Assembly (NCBI GenBank): GCA_013399895.1
Contig: VXBA01000663.1
Span: 125,177-189,176, forward strand
Direction of reading: 5' to 3'
From: Serilophus lunatus
Lineage: Eukaryota > Chordata > Aves > Passeriformes > Eurylaimidae
Length of the DNA stretch: 64,000 bases
Below, one piece after another: positions 1-13,300 of the stretch. How positions within the stretch are numbered: position 1 is the stretch's first letter; every line of letters starts with the position of its first letter. The notes below the pieces were generated by a model. It saw only the letters and a list, made by a program, of their open reading frames with translations. It was not told the origin of the DNA and did not search any database. The translations under genes and the position numbers were made by a program.

Positions 1-531
1 TCATGCCAGTTTTGTAAGCCTCAGTCAACGAGTCAAGTTACTTGGGATGTTTCCATTAGGAGCAGTAAGTTACAATTTTTAACCATATGTAAAGGTAAGT
101 GATAGAGGGTGGAAGAATGAAGAACTGAGTGTAGCTAACAACAGACAGAGCTAGGACAGAAAACACAAACAAAAAGAGAAAACAAGAAAGCGTAACAAAT
201 CTAATGGCTTCTTTTTCTTCCTGGAAGTTCTTTCACTTCAAATACCCTACATTGATTTAATTTCCATTATGTATAATTATATTAATACTAACACACATAA
301 CTGTCAAGGCGTATATACCGACTACTATAACCAGACAAATAGAGTAGTCATTTGAATATTACATAAAGGTTACGCCTGGCATTTAATGTGTGAATTTAGA
401 TTTTGCTCTTTGAACAGCAGTATGTGAGGATGACAGTACAAATCAATACTGACATCAAATGCGAAAACACAGATATTTCCAACGTAAGTAAAAGCAAGAT
501 AGATCATCATGAATAAAATTGTTCTTCCTAC
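1..531 (-). other. CNTN1: CNTN1 intron after the Ig3 exon (partial)
   Basis: AT-rich sequence with the splice donor at 531-530. I see no exon, repeat family or other feature. The intron continues past the left edge of the window. Confidence 0.8.
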
Positions 532-713
532 CTTGTACATAAACTCTTGCTTGATGTTTATCTTTTCCTTTATAGTTTTCAGCTTCACACTCATAAAGTC
601 CTTCATCTTCATACTGAATATTGAAGATCTTAAGAACTGCACCAGACATGCTTATCTCAGCAGTGGCTGGCATGGGTTCAAGGTATTTACTCCATCTGAG
701 CTCAGGAACCGGA
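532..713 (-). CDS. CNTN1: CNTN1 exon: second half of Ig3
   Basis: This 182-bp exon has acceptor TTTCAAG|T and donor CAAG|GTAGGA. It enters in phase 2 and leaves in phase 1. The joined codon gives NPVPELRWSKYLEPMPATAE, then ISMSGAVLKIFNIQYEDEGL, YECEAENYKGKDKHQARVYV and Q. The Ig core Trp (LRW) and the second Cys in the D-x-G-x-Y-x-C motif (DEGLYEC) are both present. Residues are about 260-321. This is the last CNTN1 exon in the window. No Ig4 exon is seen between base 1 and 531. Confidence 0.97.
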
Positions 714-863
714 CTTGAAAGGGTACAATAAAGTACAAATCAGCATGTTCAAGAATTGGCTCTTAAATTGCAGACTACAAAAAGAGTGTTTGATCATCAT
801 ACATGTATTTTCATTCCCTGAAATATTAAAGCAAAGAGTGCAACAACTTTAAAACACACTTAC

Positions 864-960
864 TTTCCAAGAGCAAAACACTCCAGTGTCACATTTTGCC
901 CCAGGAGAGCGTACGTGTCCTTAAACTTCACCTTGATATCTGCAGGATACACTTTTGCTC
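864..960 (-). CDS. CNTN1: CNTN1 exon: first half of Ig3
   Basis: This 97-bp exon has acceptor TGTTAG|GA and donor GAAA|GTAAGT. It enters in phase 1 and leaves in phase 2. It encodes an Arg completed across the junction, then AKVYPADIKVKFKDTYALLG, QNVTLECFALG and the first two bases of an Asn codon. The Cys of LEC is the first Ig3 disulfide Cys, and NVT is a potential N-glycosylation site. Residues are about 228-260. Confidence 0.96.
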
Positions 961-2042
961 CTAACATGAAAAAAAAGAGTCTCAGAAAAGGCATGGCAGA
1001 AAGTCTTACAGCTACTAAAATTTCCACAGTTAATAAACTTGTTCTTAAAATGCCAGACAAAACTCTTCTTTACAGTGAATAAACAGCCTGACCACCCACA
1101 AAGTCTGACTAAGTGGTGAACTTTTATTAGTAAGGCAAAACTGCCTTATTTTATTCTTTTACTGGATGGAATATTTTGAATTAATTTGAATGTAAGCTCA
1201 ATTTTATCTCAGTAAGGATATGAAGGAGCTAAAGCAAGCAGATCTATAGCTCAGTGAGGGATGCAAATGTAATCAAATCTATGTATTTGTGATCCCTGTA
1301 GGACTCCTCTTGCAGTTCTTCTAGGTGAAGATTGCAGTGTAAATATTTGCCGTGGAAAATTTGGACAAAGATCACTAATTTGTAATTACTCAAATTCAAT
1401 CACAGTTCTTCACTGTAATATTGGAAAATTTAACAGATAAAAAGGTCACAGAAATACTGATGATCAGTTTGCGAGACTCTAGTTAGTATTCCAAAAACAT
1501 GAAGTTTTCATGAAGAAAAGATGGCGAATTATCTAGAAACACAAAGCTAGACAGCTGTGTTAGGGAATTCAGCATGAGACACAAAGCCCTGAGGCCACTG
1601 TTGGATTGGAAATTTCCAGGGCATTTCCTGGGAAAAAAAAAAAAAAGTAATTCTTGACGCTGTTAATCAACTTTTACATGAAGTTTCTGCTTTATAGTCA
1701 TACCGCTTTGAACTAATACCAAGACTAGTAAAGATATTAAAGATCTTGGAATGAGTACAGGCGCTTATCACATAAAAGAGATGGGGACTCTGGGGATAAG
1801 AACTGTTCTCAATGTTTTAAAAGAAAAATGTGAATCTGTGGAGAATTCCTTCACAGAGTTTTCACAATGGATGGGAATGATTTGGACCTCTGCATCTGGA
1901 ACACCAAGTAACAAGATGCAGTAGCCATTACAACTTGCCACATAATTGTCCTTACAGAGATGAAAGTAGTTATGAATTAGCAAAATTATAATACAAACAG
2001 TTAAAGCACTGCATGAACGTAGTGTTTCCAATATATACTTAC
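961..2042 (-). other. CNTN1: CNTN1 intron between Ig2 and Ig3
   Basis: A GT-AG intron of 1,082 bp in phase 1, sitting at the boundary between two Ig domains. I see no repeat or gene in it. A short A-run lies near 1633-1646. Confidence 0.85.
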
Positions 2043-2249
2043 GATCAGATTGTGGAATAAGTGGAATAAATTTACTGAATACACTCTTTGTTATTGAAGG
2101 GCTGGACACAAAACATGAATAATTGCCCTTATCCGATGCTTCTACATTTGCAATGTAGAGATTGCCGTTGGTCTGTGACACGAACCGTCGTTTGTCCAAA
2201 GCAATGAACACTGGGAACTCATTTAGAAGCCAGCGGTAACTGAGATCAT
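2043..2249 (-). CDS. CNTN1: CNTN1 exon: main part of Ig2
   Basis: This 207-bp exon has acceptor CTCCAG|AT and donor ATC|GTAAGT, phase 1 at both ends. It encodes DDLSYRWLLNEFPVFIALDK, RRFVSQTNGNLYIANVEASD and KGNYSCFVSSPSITKSVFSK, ending FIPLIPQSD. It holds the Ig core Trp (YRWLL), the second Ig2 Cys (NYSC) and a potential N-glycosylation site NYS. Residues are about 159-228. This is the most strongly conserved stretch of the gene in the window. In the genomic frame it reads on past the donor into intron, which is not coding. Confidence 0.97.
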
Positions 2250-3254
2250 CTGGAGGAAAACATTTTCTAGTCAATATTAGAAACCAACACTATCAGCTAC
2301 TTAAACCACGAATACCGTCTGCATATAAATTACTTCCCTCTGATTTCTAGTTTACAGACCTTTGTTTCAGAGAAGCAGGTACCTGAGAGAGATTCATACA
2401 TATCTCAGTGGCCAGCTCGTACCTTTTTACACTAAACATTGGGGTACTGTTGCCATGAGTGCAGATTACTGGGGACCTGGTACACACAGGGGACAGTGGG
2501 CACGTCTCCCCTTGGACACAACCATCCCACAGGAACTGCAGTGGAATGGGAGGAGATAGGCAGCTGGGTCTGGACATTATGCTATTCAGAAGTTAGGAAG
2601 TCCTTACCAGTCTTGTGATATAGACAAATTAGAGTATTTTAACTAGCACTATGTCTCAGTTCTTCAGTTTCTGGCAATACTTAAACAAAGGATGAAAACA
2701 AAATCATTATCCCATTTTACAAGGAAGAAGAGATGCTAACAGTCAAATTCAGCCCTCATGATGGAACTGCAGATGCTTGAGGGTATGGGCATAATCCCTG
2801 TGGAGCTCTTCAGTAACTAGTGATGAAGAAAAGGCACTTCCAGAGCATAAATCTTCTCATCTCTGACCCTCTGGGGGTGCCTAGTGCTGTTCAATGACTT
2901 TAACAGGAGCTATGATCATATCAGCTGAGGTGACTTCATTAGACGGAATGAAGCTGGGCCTTGTCAAAGACAGCAGAAATTCTGGGATAATACAGTGAGA
3001 GAGTAGTATGTATCCAGACCTTTTGATTGATAGGCCAGTCTCCACTCCATTATCTAGATTAGTCTGAGTAATTATATTCATAGCATCAAAATCTATTTGC
3101 GAATCCAACAACATCCTTTACATTCTAAATGTTTGATTCTCAAGCTACATAAAAGTTACTGTTTAAGTAATTTTAAATTAAACTTGTAAAAATAAATATT
3201 AATTTGCCTTTTACTCTTAAAACATTGAAAATGAAGCACTTTTAGCTGAATTAC
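2250..3254 (-). other. CNTN1: CNTN1 intron inside Ig2
   Basis: A GT-AG intron of 1,005 bp in phase 1. Small overlapping open frames near 2350-2580 on both strands have no recognisable product. Nothing else is seen. Confidence 0.85.
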
Positions 3255-3350
3255 CTGGATAGTGGTAAGGGGGCTCACAAAGAAGTACTGCTCCAACACC
3301 TTCTCGCACTTTAACCTCATAACGTTCCTCAGGTGGGAAGGGATCCAGAT
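3255..3350 (-). CDS. CNTN1: CNTN1 exon: first part of Ig2
   Basis: This 96-bp exon has acceptor ACTAG|AT and donor CAG|GTAATT, phase 1 at both ends. Its product begins with a Tyr completed from the previous exon and reads YLDPFPPEERYEVKVREG, then GAVLLCEPPYHYP. The Cys in LLCEPP is the first Cys of the Ig2 disulfide. It is too short for a simple ORF scan and was found by splice and frame logic between flanking exons. It covers residues about 127-159. Confidence 0.95.
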
Positions 3351-6300
3351 CTAGTTTGAAGAAAGGGAAGGAAAATTGGGTTTTTTACCACAATAATGTT
3401 TATTAGTATTATTATTAGTATTTTTTTTCAGTCCTGTAGATATTAATACATAAATACAATCAATCAATACTTGTGGGTCTCTAATGCCAGTTTTGCTTAT
3501 TTCCCATTATCAAATCAAAGTTTTTTTAGAGTATTTTTGTCATCATAATTGAAAATGCCAGGAGAAAAAAAAAAAGGCGGTGCAGAGTGTATTAGAAGCA
3601 GCCAAGTGAGCTACATTTGAAGAAGGAATCCCACGAAGAGACAGGAAAAGGATTTCAGATTATTTTTTCAACAGGTTTCTCCAAAATGCAAGTTTAATTC
3701 TTTACTGTAACTTAAAGTGCCTTCTCTAAAATGACCTGGCTGCCCTCTCTGACAATTCCAGCAGCCAAGAACTGGCAAGCAGTTAGGCACATTTCTAGTG
3801 CCAGAGATTGTGAAAGAAGTGACTCACATCCCCAGTGAAACCTTAGTTGTCTCTCTTTAAATCAACTGCCATGCAGCAGGGTAACAGGACTACTGTAAAA
3901 GAATAAAGAAGCAAGTCCTTCATCATCCCACAGACTGTGGGAGAACAGTAATGGTATCTCCAGAAATAGACTACAGTTGTATCACCAGCACCAACTACAT
4001 CAATAATCGGACTGTGTTGCTTCTTTTCACTCTTAACCAAGCTGAAATTAAACCATAAACCTTGAGGCAGTAAACATATCTTGTGAAGCTTCTCTGTGCC
4101 ACCAAGCACATCAAGATTGCCGAGTTCCTCCATGGAGTCCTGCTCTAAATGTTATTGTGGTGCAAACATCACTTCTGTAACAACCAAGTACACAGCCTCT
4201 GAATGCAATATTCTACTACAAAAATTATGCAAGCTATATTCATGGAGATTATTTCAACCTTCTTCAATGGCAGGCAGCTATCCAGTTTTACTTAATTCTC
4301 AATGTTGTCTCCGAAATCTAACTAAAACTTGAGTTCAAGTGCAGCCAGCCAGCACCAATAAGGAAAAAATCAGGACTGAGCTACATACAAACGGATATTA
4401 AGTAGAAAATAGAGTCTATTTGTTACTGTAAAATGCAATGGATAGATCCACTGTCCATTATCTCATGTGTTATTTAACAGTAATTAATTCCTTAACTTTG
4501 TACCAAACGGTACATTTATTAAATGTAGTAAAGGAATCCTCCCAGGGCAACCACAGTTGTCAGATCTGAATGGCTACAAAAATCTAGGAAGCAAATGTCA
4601 GTAAGTTTTGTCAAATGCATGAAAAAAGCTCTTAGTAGAGCTACACCAATGTTCAGGAAGGCACCTCTCCCAGGTTCTGAAATACTAATTTTTATTCTGT
4701 TGGAACACATCAGAAGACAATACATACGTTTGCATTGATTGACTGGATCTTGACTAGATCAATGCCTAAATAGTAGGCATTGTAATATGACATTCAAAGG
4801 ACTAGTGACTCTCATATAATTTTACCCTCTGCCTTACTGCAATGAAAGAATTCAGTTCTTCACAACTGTCTCCCATTAATTTGGAATATTATTCTTTGAT
4901 AACAAAAGAAAACAAGCACACCAGACTAACTTAGTAAAAATTAGCTATTTGACCAGACAAGTTTTGTAATTAAAGCCAGAGAAACTCTTCACACACATTG
5001 GAATACTGCTATTCATACAGTATCTGCTGTAGTTCGAGTATATTCCCATTCCAAACACCAACATGGACCTTACTACACAACAACTTTCTATGTTCAAAAT
5101 TTTGACTGATCTCTCATGAAAACATTAATTGCTGCAGATCTTTTGACCACCTTGTAAACTTGCCACTATTATTAATTTCTGCTTTCTCTGGAACAGATTA
5201 GTGTTTAATATCTCTTGCAGGAATAGGAAACATAATAAAATTAATCATTAGCAACAGCTGTTCTGCTAATTTGATATTGCATTGAATATGACTGGTGTAG
5301 GGTTTGAGGCAAGACAAACATATCACTGCTTTGAAGGTTTTTATCAATTTTAAGTGTAGATACTTTGTTTATAGAGTTTTTGAATAACTTTGAAACTTTG
5401 GGACAGCCATCACAAGTATGTGTGCAACAGAAAAAAATTATTTAATAGGTTTTAAGGCACTGGATTTAAAAAGATCTAAAGACAACGCTCTCAGTACTCA
5501 GTACTGCTACTAAAGACAGTATTCTCGTAAGTATTTCTTAACTGACATGAAGTTTATGAGAGAATGTGGATTTTGTTCCATAATTTCAGTAAGTTTGACA
5601 GTAAGACAAAAATACAGCTGGTCATGACTTTGTTGAACTCTTTTAAATGGCTGTTGACACTTTTCAATCAGTTTATGCACAAGCAAGAGAACAAAAACAG
5701 TATAGTTGTTCAGTACACTGAACATTCAGCTCATGCAGTGAGTGAACTGGTAAGCAGAAAACAGAATGTTTTGATTATAGTTTTTTCATTTATTATGTAT
5801 ATTGATTTAATTTTCTAATTTTTTTTATCCTGTTGTTTATTCAGGACCAACACCACTGAAACCTGTTTTAGGTATAAATATCTGTCCTATAAATTGAATT
5901 TTGACATTTTCTCCACTAAAAAGAAGTAATAACCTGGTCTTCAATTTTTTTTCTAGAAAATACATGGAGAAGTACAGACTGTATCAACTATGATATGATC
6001 CATCAGCTCATTATAGCCCCTGACTTTCCCTAATACAAATGGTCCCACAGTCTTATGACTATTATCAGAAGTCAGAACTTTTCACTTCATATCTCATGTT
6101 ATACAGCAGGGAGTGAATTCTGCTCAAGGAAGATGGTGAAAGACAAGAGGGGTACTAATCACTTAGTGTCGGGGCACCCAAAGCTTTGTGAATGGATGGA
6201 TTCCTTTTTTTGTGGATTCCTTTTTTTTGCTCTCTAATGAAAAAAATCTATCCAGGGAAAAAGACAAATTAAGGAAAAGTAAAATAAAAATCCCGAACAC

Positions 6301-6887
6301 TGCCTTCAGTCAGTAAAATTTTACATTACTCTTCTTGTAGAACAAAATGTTTTTACAATGCATCTATTTGTTGATGGCGCAGGTCTGTATTTATGCATGC
6401 ATTCACAAGACTTGCTTATGATTGTCAGAAGTTGATGGAAATGTCCCTCAGCAGGGCCTTTATAGCTTAGGTGTCAGGGAGCACACTTGAGTGCCATGCC
6501 TTCCAGTTGTATTTACACTGCAGCAGCACCTCATCACCATATGCCCTCAATTGCATCTTTGTTCTGTGACTACTTTCCCTCAGGTCCTACCACTACTTTA
6601 AAAGAGCCTGGACATTATTGCCTGAAGATCTGGCTCCATGAGTCTCTTCGATTAATAATTTAACAATAACTCTCTGAGAAGGATGTCATGTCAGCTGAAT
6701 GCTAAGGCATATAAAATGCTTACAAAACTAATTTTATATTGATCTCTGCAGACTAAGACACTTCAGATATTGGTTTTACAGAATATTACAGCTATGCCAC
6801 ACATTAGGAGAAGACATTGCAGTGTAAAACATTGCACATTTCAAACTAACTATAATTTTTTATGCTTTGACTTAAACGTTGGCTTAC
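3351..6887 (-). other. CNTN1: CNTN1 intron between Ig1 and Ig2
   Basis: A GT-AG intron of 3,537 bp in phase 1. It is unique-looking AT-rich sequence with short A or T runs (around 3421 and 3565). I recognise no mobile element, RNA gene or extra exon. Confidence 0.8.
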
Positions 6888-7060
6888 ATCCAAAACTCAG
6901 AGTGGCTTCACTGCTTCTGACAGTTCCAAAGACATTCGACACTACACAGACGTATTTTCCAGCATCCCTTGATTTCTCTGGATTATTGATAACAAGTCTG
7001 CCTCCCACCATACTGTAGCGGTCCTTTGTTAAATCAATATCCCAGTTGTTGAGTTTCCAC
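6888..7060 (-). CDS. CNTN1: CNTN1 exon: second half of Ig1
   Basis: This 173-bp exon has acceptor CGTTAG|G and donor GAT|GTAAGC. It enters in phase 2 and leaves in phase 1. It encodes WKLNNWDIDLTKDRYSMVGG, then LVINNPEKSRDAGKYVCVVS and VFGTVRSSEATLSFG. The core Trp of the Ig fold is WKL. The D-x-G-x-Y-x-C motif (DAGKYVC) supplies the second disulfide Cys of Ig1. It covers residues about 69-127. An open frame on the opposite strand here is only an antisense shadow. Confidence 0.95.
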
Positions 7061-10000
7061 CTAACGAAAAAGAAAAGCCAGATTTAGGATTTGGCCCAAA
7101 AAAGCAAACCTGGTTAAGATACACGATGTGAAAAAATAACTCATAAATTGTGAACAACTATACAAGAAGTTATTAATATAATTCTATAAATGTTTTAAGC
7201 TTTTCTCTAGCAAAAGGCATGGATTTGAACTCCACGGGTCTTTTAAACATGTCTTCTTCGAGATGTGATACAGGTTAAAACATGATTGATGATCCAGTAG
7301 TAAAAGATGCTTGAGCTGGCTGTGAATGAGTTAACAGTAATCAAGCATAGGGATTTGAAACACATCCCCAAATAGTTATCTAAGGCCAAAATGGGCCAAT
7401 GAAATTTTTAAGCGGCTTTTGTAAACCTGCTGCAGGGAATGAGAATGTTTTTTAAAATCTAACGTGCCAGTGAAGTTCAAAAACTGTGGCATGCTTAAGA
7501 CCTACTTACTACATTCAGAAAAATGCTAGACATTACTTAATTAATGGTAAAACCCCATAGTCACTTCACTGAGTGCTGTAAATTTCACTTGAGGGACTAG
7601 ACAGAAACGGGTGGCACAGATCTGGCCCTTACTGATCTTTATTGATTTTAAAAAAGTTAAATACACGGAGTGGGAACCATTATTCATGACTTATATTTGT
7701 ATTTATATCTATCACTGTGTCCACAAGGGGGAGCCCAGAACCTTCTTAGAGAGGAACTGCGCAGCTCCTAGGCACAAATAGGAAATGCGCAACTTAAATA
7801 CATTTAAAGATCATAAAATGATTTCAGCATAAATTATTTTTTCTGTCTGAAGGTAAAGACAGGCATTAGTATTTGCGTAACCTATGTGTTCCTTCACTAT
7901 TGAAGATATACCGAAATATACAGAATTCTCATTTAGAATTGCAACTTGGAATTGTCATAGAAGAAACATTAGTAAGAGTTGCATGAACAAAAAAATATCA
8001 AGCCTAATAAAATTAGGCAGGATTTTTAAGATATAGCAAGCAGCATTTCGACTTGCAGAACTTTAAATTTCAGTCCTCTGATACATGTCTGTGCTACAAA
8101 TAATAAATTGTCTGTTCAGAAATACTTAAGGAATAAGTGTCCCAAGGACGGCTCATCCTGCAATGAAAAACAGCAGGAAGGATTTATTTATCTCTGAGAT
8201 GGGAAAATTTTGGCTAAGTAACTGCTAGAGGGCTAAGAAATGAAGAAAATGTATTGAGATATCCTAAAAGGAATTATGCCAGGAAATAGGGAAAGTGGCC
8301 TTATTCTGTACTGCAATTATCACTACATCAGCTATCAGTACTAATTGTCAGATCTGTTCGTGGAGAGAAAAGCCCTGCAGGTGCAATGGAATTCTTTAAG
8401 AATGACTTCACTAGTTCAGATTTTGCAGAGCCCATGTCAAATAAAGAAGGACACCAAAATTTATGTAAAGCCTGTAATCACTCTATAGATGGCATGTTTA
8501 CAGGTTTGGGGAGTCTCTGGATGGACTGCAAGGGATGGGAAAGTTTATCAGAAGGGCGCCAAATCTAGGCGTATCTGATCTTCTCACAATTTCAGTCCTT
8601 TCCAAGCATGGCAAGATCATGTAAGTGCAAGAGCAAAATGCCAGGTAGCAGGGATCATATTCAAAAGAGCTAGTCACAGGTGGTTCTTCATAGGTAGATG
8701 ACCTGTTAGCATATTTCTAGAAATGGCACTGAAACCTAAGCTGTTTTGATGGAATAACTGTTAACAGGCTTGACTTCAGTTTCTCTTCTAGAAACCAGAG
8801 TCTGGAGACACCTGGGGCACTGATTGACAAGAAAGTGAACATGTGCCAGCAGTGTGCCCAAGTGGCCAACAAGGCCAATGGCATCCTGGCCTGTATAACA
8901 AATAGTGTGGCCAGCAGGACCGGGGAAGTGATTCTTCCCCTGTACTCAGCACTGGTTAGGCCACACTTTGAGTGCTGTGTCCAATTCTGGGCCCCTCAGT
9001 TTAACAAAGATGCTGAGATGCTTGAACAGGTCCAGAGAAGGGCTGGTGAGGAGTCTGAACACAAGGCCTATGAAGAGCTGCTGAGAGAGCTGCAGTTGTT
9101 TAGCCTGGAGAAGAGGAGGCTCGAGGAGACCTTATGACTCTCTGCAACTGCCTGAAAGAAGATTGTAGCTATGTGGATATTGGTCTCTTATCCCAGGCAA
9201 ACAGTGACAGAATGAGAGGACTCAGCCTTAAGCTGCACAAGGGGAAGTTTAGGCTGGATGTTAGGAAAAAATTCTTCGCAGAAAAAGTGATTGCAAATGG
9301 AATGGGTTGCCCACAGAGGTGCTGGAGTCACTGTCCCTGGAACTGTTTAAAGAAAGACTGGATGTGGCACTTACTGCCACACTTTAGTAGATGAGATGGT
9401 GTTAGGTAATAGGTTGGACTTGATAATCTCCAAGGTCTTTTCCAACCAAGTTAATACTGTGATTTTGTGATTCTCTTGTTGGAAAGAAATTGTCTTTCCT
9501 TAGTACAATGACAGCAATTTTCTGCCTATGACCAGGTTGGAATTTAGTCACAGACTTAGTAGTGATAATCTTAAGTCCATTTCTCTTTATATAATGAATA
9601 GATAATGGCTGACAAACTCATATGGATGCACAATAAAGCAGAATTGTTCCCTACAACAATATAATTATTGTGAAATAGGTAATTTGTGAATCTCTATTAA
9701 AAATAGTTGAGATGTTTTTTTCAGAAAAAAGTTTTCATGTCTTCAATAACATAATTGACTCATTCCTAAGCACTGCTATACAACACCAATCCGAAAGCAA
9801 TGTGGGATGTAGAATATCCAGGTTCAACAGCCAATCCTTCTTTTTAAGCAAAATAGGATAAAAAGTGCTCTTCTGAATCAAGGAAAAGAACAAGGACTTG
9901 AACCTCAGTCAACCTTAGCCTAAGTTGGAAAGATAGTCTTTTAATTATTTTTAAGGTAGGTTTTTGGGTTTTTTAATATCCGGCTGAAAACATTTAACTA

Positions 10001-10211
10001 AACAGGAATATACTGTTTTCAACACTGTCTAGACATTTTAGCAAATTGCATCAAGGTTGAGTCTTATTCAAAAAATGCAAATCTCCCCATTTCTTCCTGT
10101 CTTGAATACTTTGCACCAACCTTTTAAGACAGTCAATCACTTAATAACACAATCTGAAACACTTCCTCTGTAAAATGTGCAACACCTGAAAATCAAAACA
10201 AGAGAGGTTAC
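7061..10211 (-). other. CNTN1: CNTN1 intron inside Ig1
   Basis: A GT-AG intron of 3,151 bp in phase 2. Its middle (8791-9474) is a CR1 LINE fragment in antisense orientation. The flanks 7061-8790 and 9475-10211 show nothing I recognise. Confidence 0.85.
8791..9474 (+). mobile_element. CR1 LINE, 5'-truncated 3' fragment
   Basis: The sequence follows the CR1 3' region. It has the end of the reverse-transcriptase ORF (frames reading VRPHFECCVQFWAPQ and LQLFSLEKRRL), then a 3' UTR ending in the diagnostic CR1 terminal octamer-like repeat (GTGATTTTGTGATTCT). It is broken by frameshifts and stops, so it is not autonomous. The 5' truncation is typical of target-primed reverse transcription. It lies in the Ig1 intron, antisense to CNTN1. 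Confidence 0.92.
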
Positions 10212-10341
10212 CTGTAAGTAGGAAAAGGAACAGCTCGAGCTCTGCAGTTCATTGAAACTTGTCCGTCTGAAGATTCTTCTGGATAGATGGTATCGATAGG
10301 TTGCTCCTCAAAAACAGGTCCATAACCTTTGTTTCCTTCCT
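10212..10341 (-). CDS. CNTN1: CNTN1 exon: mature N-terminus and first half of Ig1
   Basis: This 130-bp exon has acceptor CTTCAG|AG and donor CAG|GTAACC. It enters in phase 1 and leaves in phase 2. It encodes residues about 26-69, including KGYGPVFEEQPIDTIYPEES and then VSMNCRARAVPFPTY. The Cys in SMNC is the first half of the Ig1 disulfide. The acidic stretch before the domain (FEEQPIDTIYPEE) is characteristic of contactin N-termini. Joined directly to the signal exon it stays in frame. Known mammalian contactin-1 has a short alternatively spliced segment at this junction, and I could not locate an equivalent micro-exon in the 12.8-kb intron. Confidence 0.95.
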
Positions 10342-13300
10342 CTGAAGCACAGTAGAGTTTCAAATTAATCACTTTTTAGTTAGCAGTCAAACGGAAGATG
10401 AATTTGCATTATATATTCCATGTTCAAAATATGAAGGCCAAATAGCAAGCCCCCCAAAGTGAAATTCTATACGCTTCAACAAAAATGGAGCAGTATGGAT
10501 AATAGAAGTGCTGGCTGTCCTTCCTCGACCCCTGCCTTCTGAGAATTACACTAACTAAAGCTATGTCCCTTTAATACTACTGTGCTTTCTCTGCTGAAAT
10601 CATTTGTCACTGTTGATGCCAAATGTGGAGATAACCACGAACTGAAGATATGCCCTTTAGAAATGCAATGAGACCAATTTATTTCACAGAGAAAAACAAA
10701 TTCCCATTAAACAGGCCCAGATCCAAAACAACTACCCATAGTTATTCCTCATCTTATAACCTAATCACCTCCAATGATTTCATATATTTAGAAAGAACCT
10801 TTACTGCAGCAGACAAAAAGCCACTTAGGTTGGATATCAAAGCTGAGAATTACATTGTTTCCAGATCATGCCTGTCTTTCCAGCTGAGGTATGTGTTAGC
10901 TTTCTAGCCTCCAAACTGAAATTTTAAAAAGGTCCTACGCTGAAAGTAATTTCAGTTTGTAAAGTCAAGCACTTAGAGGAGAATAAATGTCACACAGGTT
11001 TGACAACAAACTATTTTTTAATCTTTATCCTCCATTTGCTGATGCTTTTGTGATGCTGGCTGTATCCCTTTCTCCTTTATCTCCTCCAAGCATACAAGGT
11101 TTCTCCTTGGGGTCTGCAGAAGCAAGACTAGGAGCAAAGGTAGAAAGTTCTGGGAAAATACTGCTCAGTCAATCCAGGATGTGATTGGGTGTTTTCCTGT
11201 GAAAATGGCAAATATGCATTCTAGGTACAGAATGGCTCTGTAAGGAGATGTGTGTGCTCCATATAGATAAAATTTTGAGACAGCACAGCTGTTTAATTCT
11301 CACAGGTCTCTACTGAAATTGAACTAACAGTATGGACACTTGTAAGCAAATTCATGGGAGAAGCAAAGGAGTACACAACTGCTACCGGGTTCACTTTCCA
11401 TGCAAGTTCAGAGCCTTGCTCTAAATCCTAGTGATGCCAGAGATCTGGAAAATTACCTCAAGCATCTTGTAACAAAGGGAAACTAGCAAAACAAACACAG
11501 TTTTACTAATAAGATCTTCAGAGATGACTGAATAATTTAATTACAAATTTCCCAAAGTAATGGTTAAGAATGGAAAAATTCTAATATTTTGCAACACTAT
11601 CTGCACTGCCCATAAAAAATCAGCTACATCTTGCAATGTTGCACTTAAAATATCTTCATAGATCAAGAGATAAACTGGTAATGTAACAAATGAAGGTCTT
11701 TAAAAGAAATTATGGTTTTCTACTAATCCCCTTAAAACTCATGTCTTTGGTTACAAAACATTTTAGAACATATTAGACAATTTTTAGGAAATCTATAAAA
11801 GAAGAAAGAATCTATCGATATACCTAAAAAATGTGAATTATGTCAGTGTTAAAATACCACATATACATAGAATATTACTTCTGCAGACATATTTTTTATT
11901 GTTCCTAAATTCTGTATTCATAGGTAGACACTGGATTAAAGCACTAGAAGAAGATTGGTGACAGAAAAAAAGCAAGTTCCCTTTACACTTCAAATGTGTG
12001 GAAAAAAAATCACCACTTCGCTTAAGGACAGGAGCAGGTCCAGAAGACACTGTTATGCTGTGAGACATATCGCCAGGCAACTTAATTTTTAAAAACTAAT
12101 TCATGTAATGAGAAGTCTTTCAAAGAAGCCAAGAAAACCAACTAGAAAGAAAGACAGCATTTTAAAAAAATTATCCACTTTCTTTCATATCCTAAAGCGC
12201 AACACAATGTAAAAGTCTACACATTGCTAGGCCAAAAGAAGTAATTTCAGACTGAAAAGACGAGATTCATATATTTTCTCAGAGCCTGGAATGACTGAGC
12301 CACAGACCTGGTAGCATTTTTGCACAGTTCTTAAATATGAATACAGAGTAAAAACAGTTTCCAGCAGCAAACAGCCGTATCATATGCAGCTGATTCTCCA
12401 CCTTAGGACTCAAATCATGTTACAGAGCACTTAGGCATTTCATGGCGTGCATTTTTAATGCTGCCAGCACTATTAATTATACTCAGTGAACGCCTGCTTC
12501 CCACACCTATCAAATATGCTTTATAATGGCACTTCTGCTGCAATCTATTATGAATCTTTTTTCAGGTGTCTGGCTGAGCAGAATAAAATGCACAGACTGA
12601 ATTTCAGGTGTGGCGACAAATAAACCTGTCTCAGTTACAAGCTGAGTGTGGACCAGTGCTACTAAACAGCATGTGGGAGAAAAGATAGGAGAAAGGGTTT
12701 ATGAAAAGATGAGCAAGAAATGTTCACACCAAGTGGAGTACTACTCCTGTGTGACAAAGTTTGGAGGGTGAGGAAGGATGAGATTCAAACCTTTCAACAG
12801 TGCTAAAATGTATTAAGAAGTCTGTGCAAAGGTCAAGAAAACTTCTCAGCTGATGAGTTCATGGATCCTGTGTAAGAACCTTTCCCTCTGGAAGGTGTCC
12901 TGCCATCCTTTCTCTAAGCAACACTTGCAGCTGGGCAGTGTCATTTCCCCTCCAGGCTTTCCTGCAACACCACTTGTGCTTGTCTGACTTCTTAGGTACT
13001 TGATAAAGCTAAAGAGAGTGGAAATCTATTAAATTCTTGCTTTCTGGCTTAGTTTTCTGTCAGTTTAATTAGGTGATTTTGTTCCCTGATGAAGACCTGT
13101 GTCCACGCAAAGGCTGGGACAGGAGCAGGGATATAGGTGTCCACCTGTTGTGTGGCAAAAAGTTCTTATTAACAGAATCATCTGAAAGAACTACTACCGA
13201 AGACAGCTACACTGGTCTGAAAGCCTTATCATTACTTACAGATGGACTACAAAATTATGTTAGTACACCTTTATGTCCCTGAACAATCATATGAGAGGTC

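Noticed and set aside
509..718. Plus-strand open frame over the Ig3 exon
   Set aside because: It is an antisense shadow of the CNTN1 exon at 532-713.
6770..7018. Plus-strand open frame over an Ig1 exon
   Set aside because: It is an antisense shadow of the CNTN1 exon at 6888-7060.
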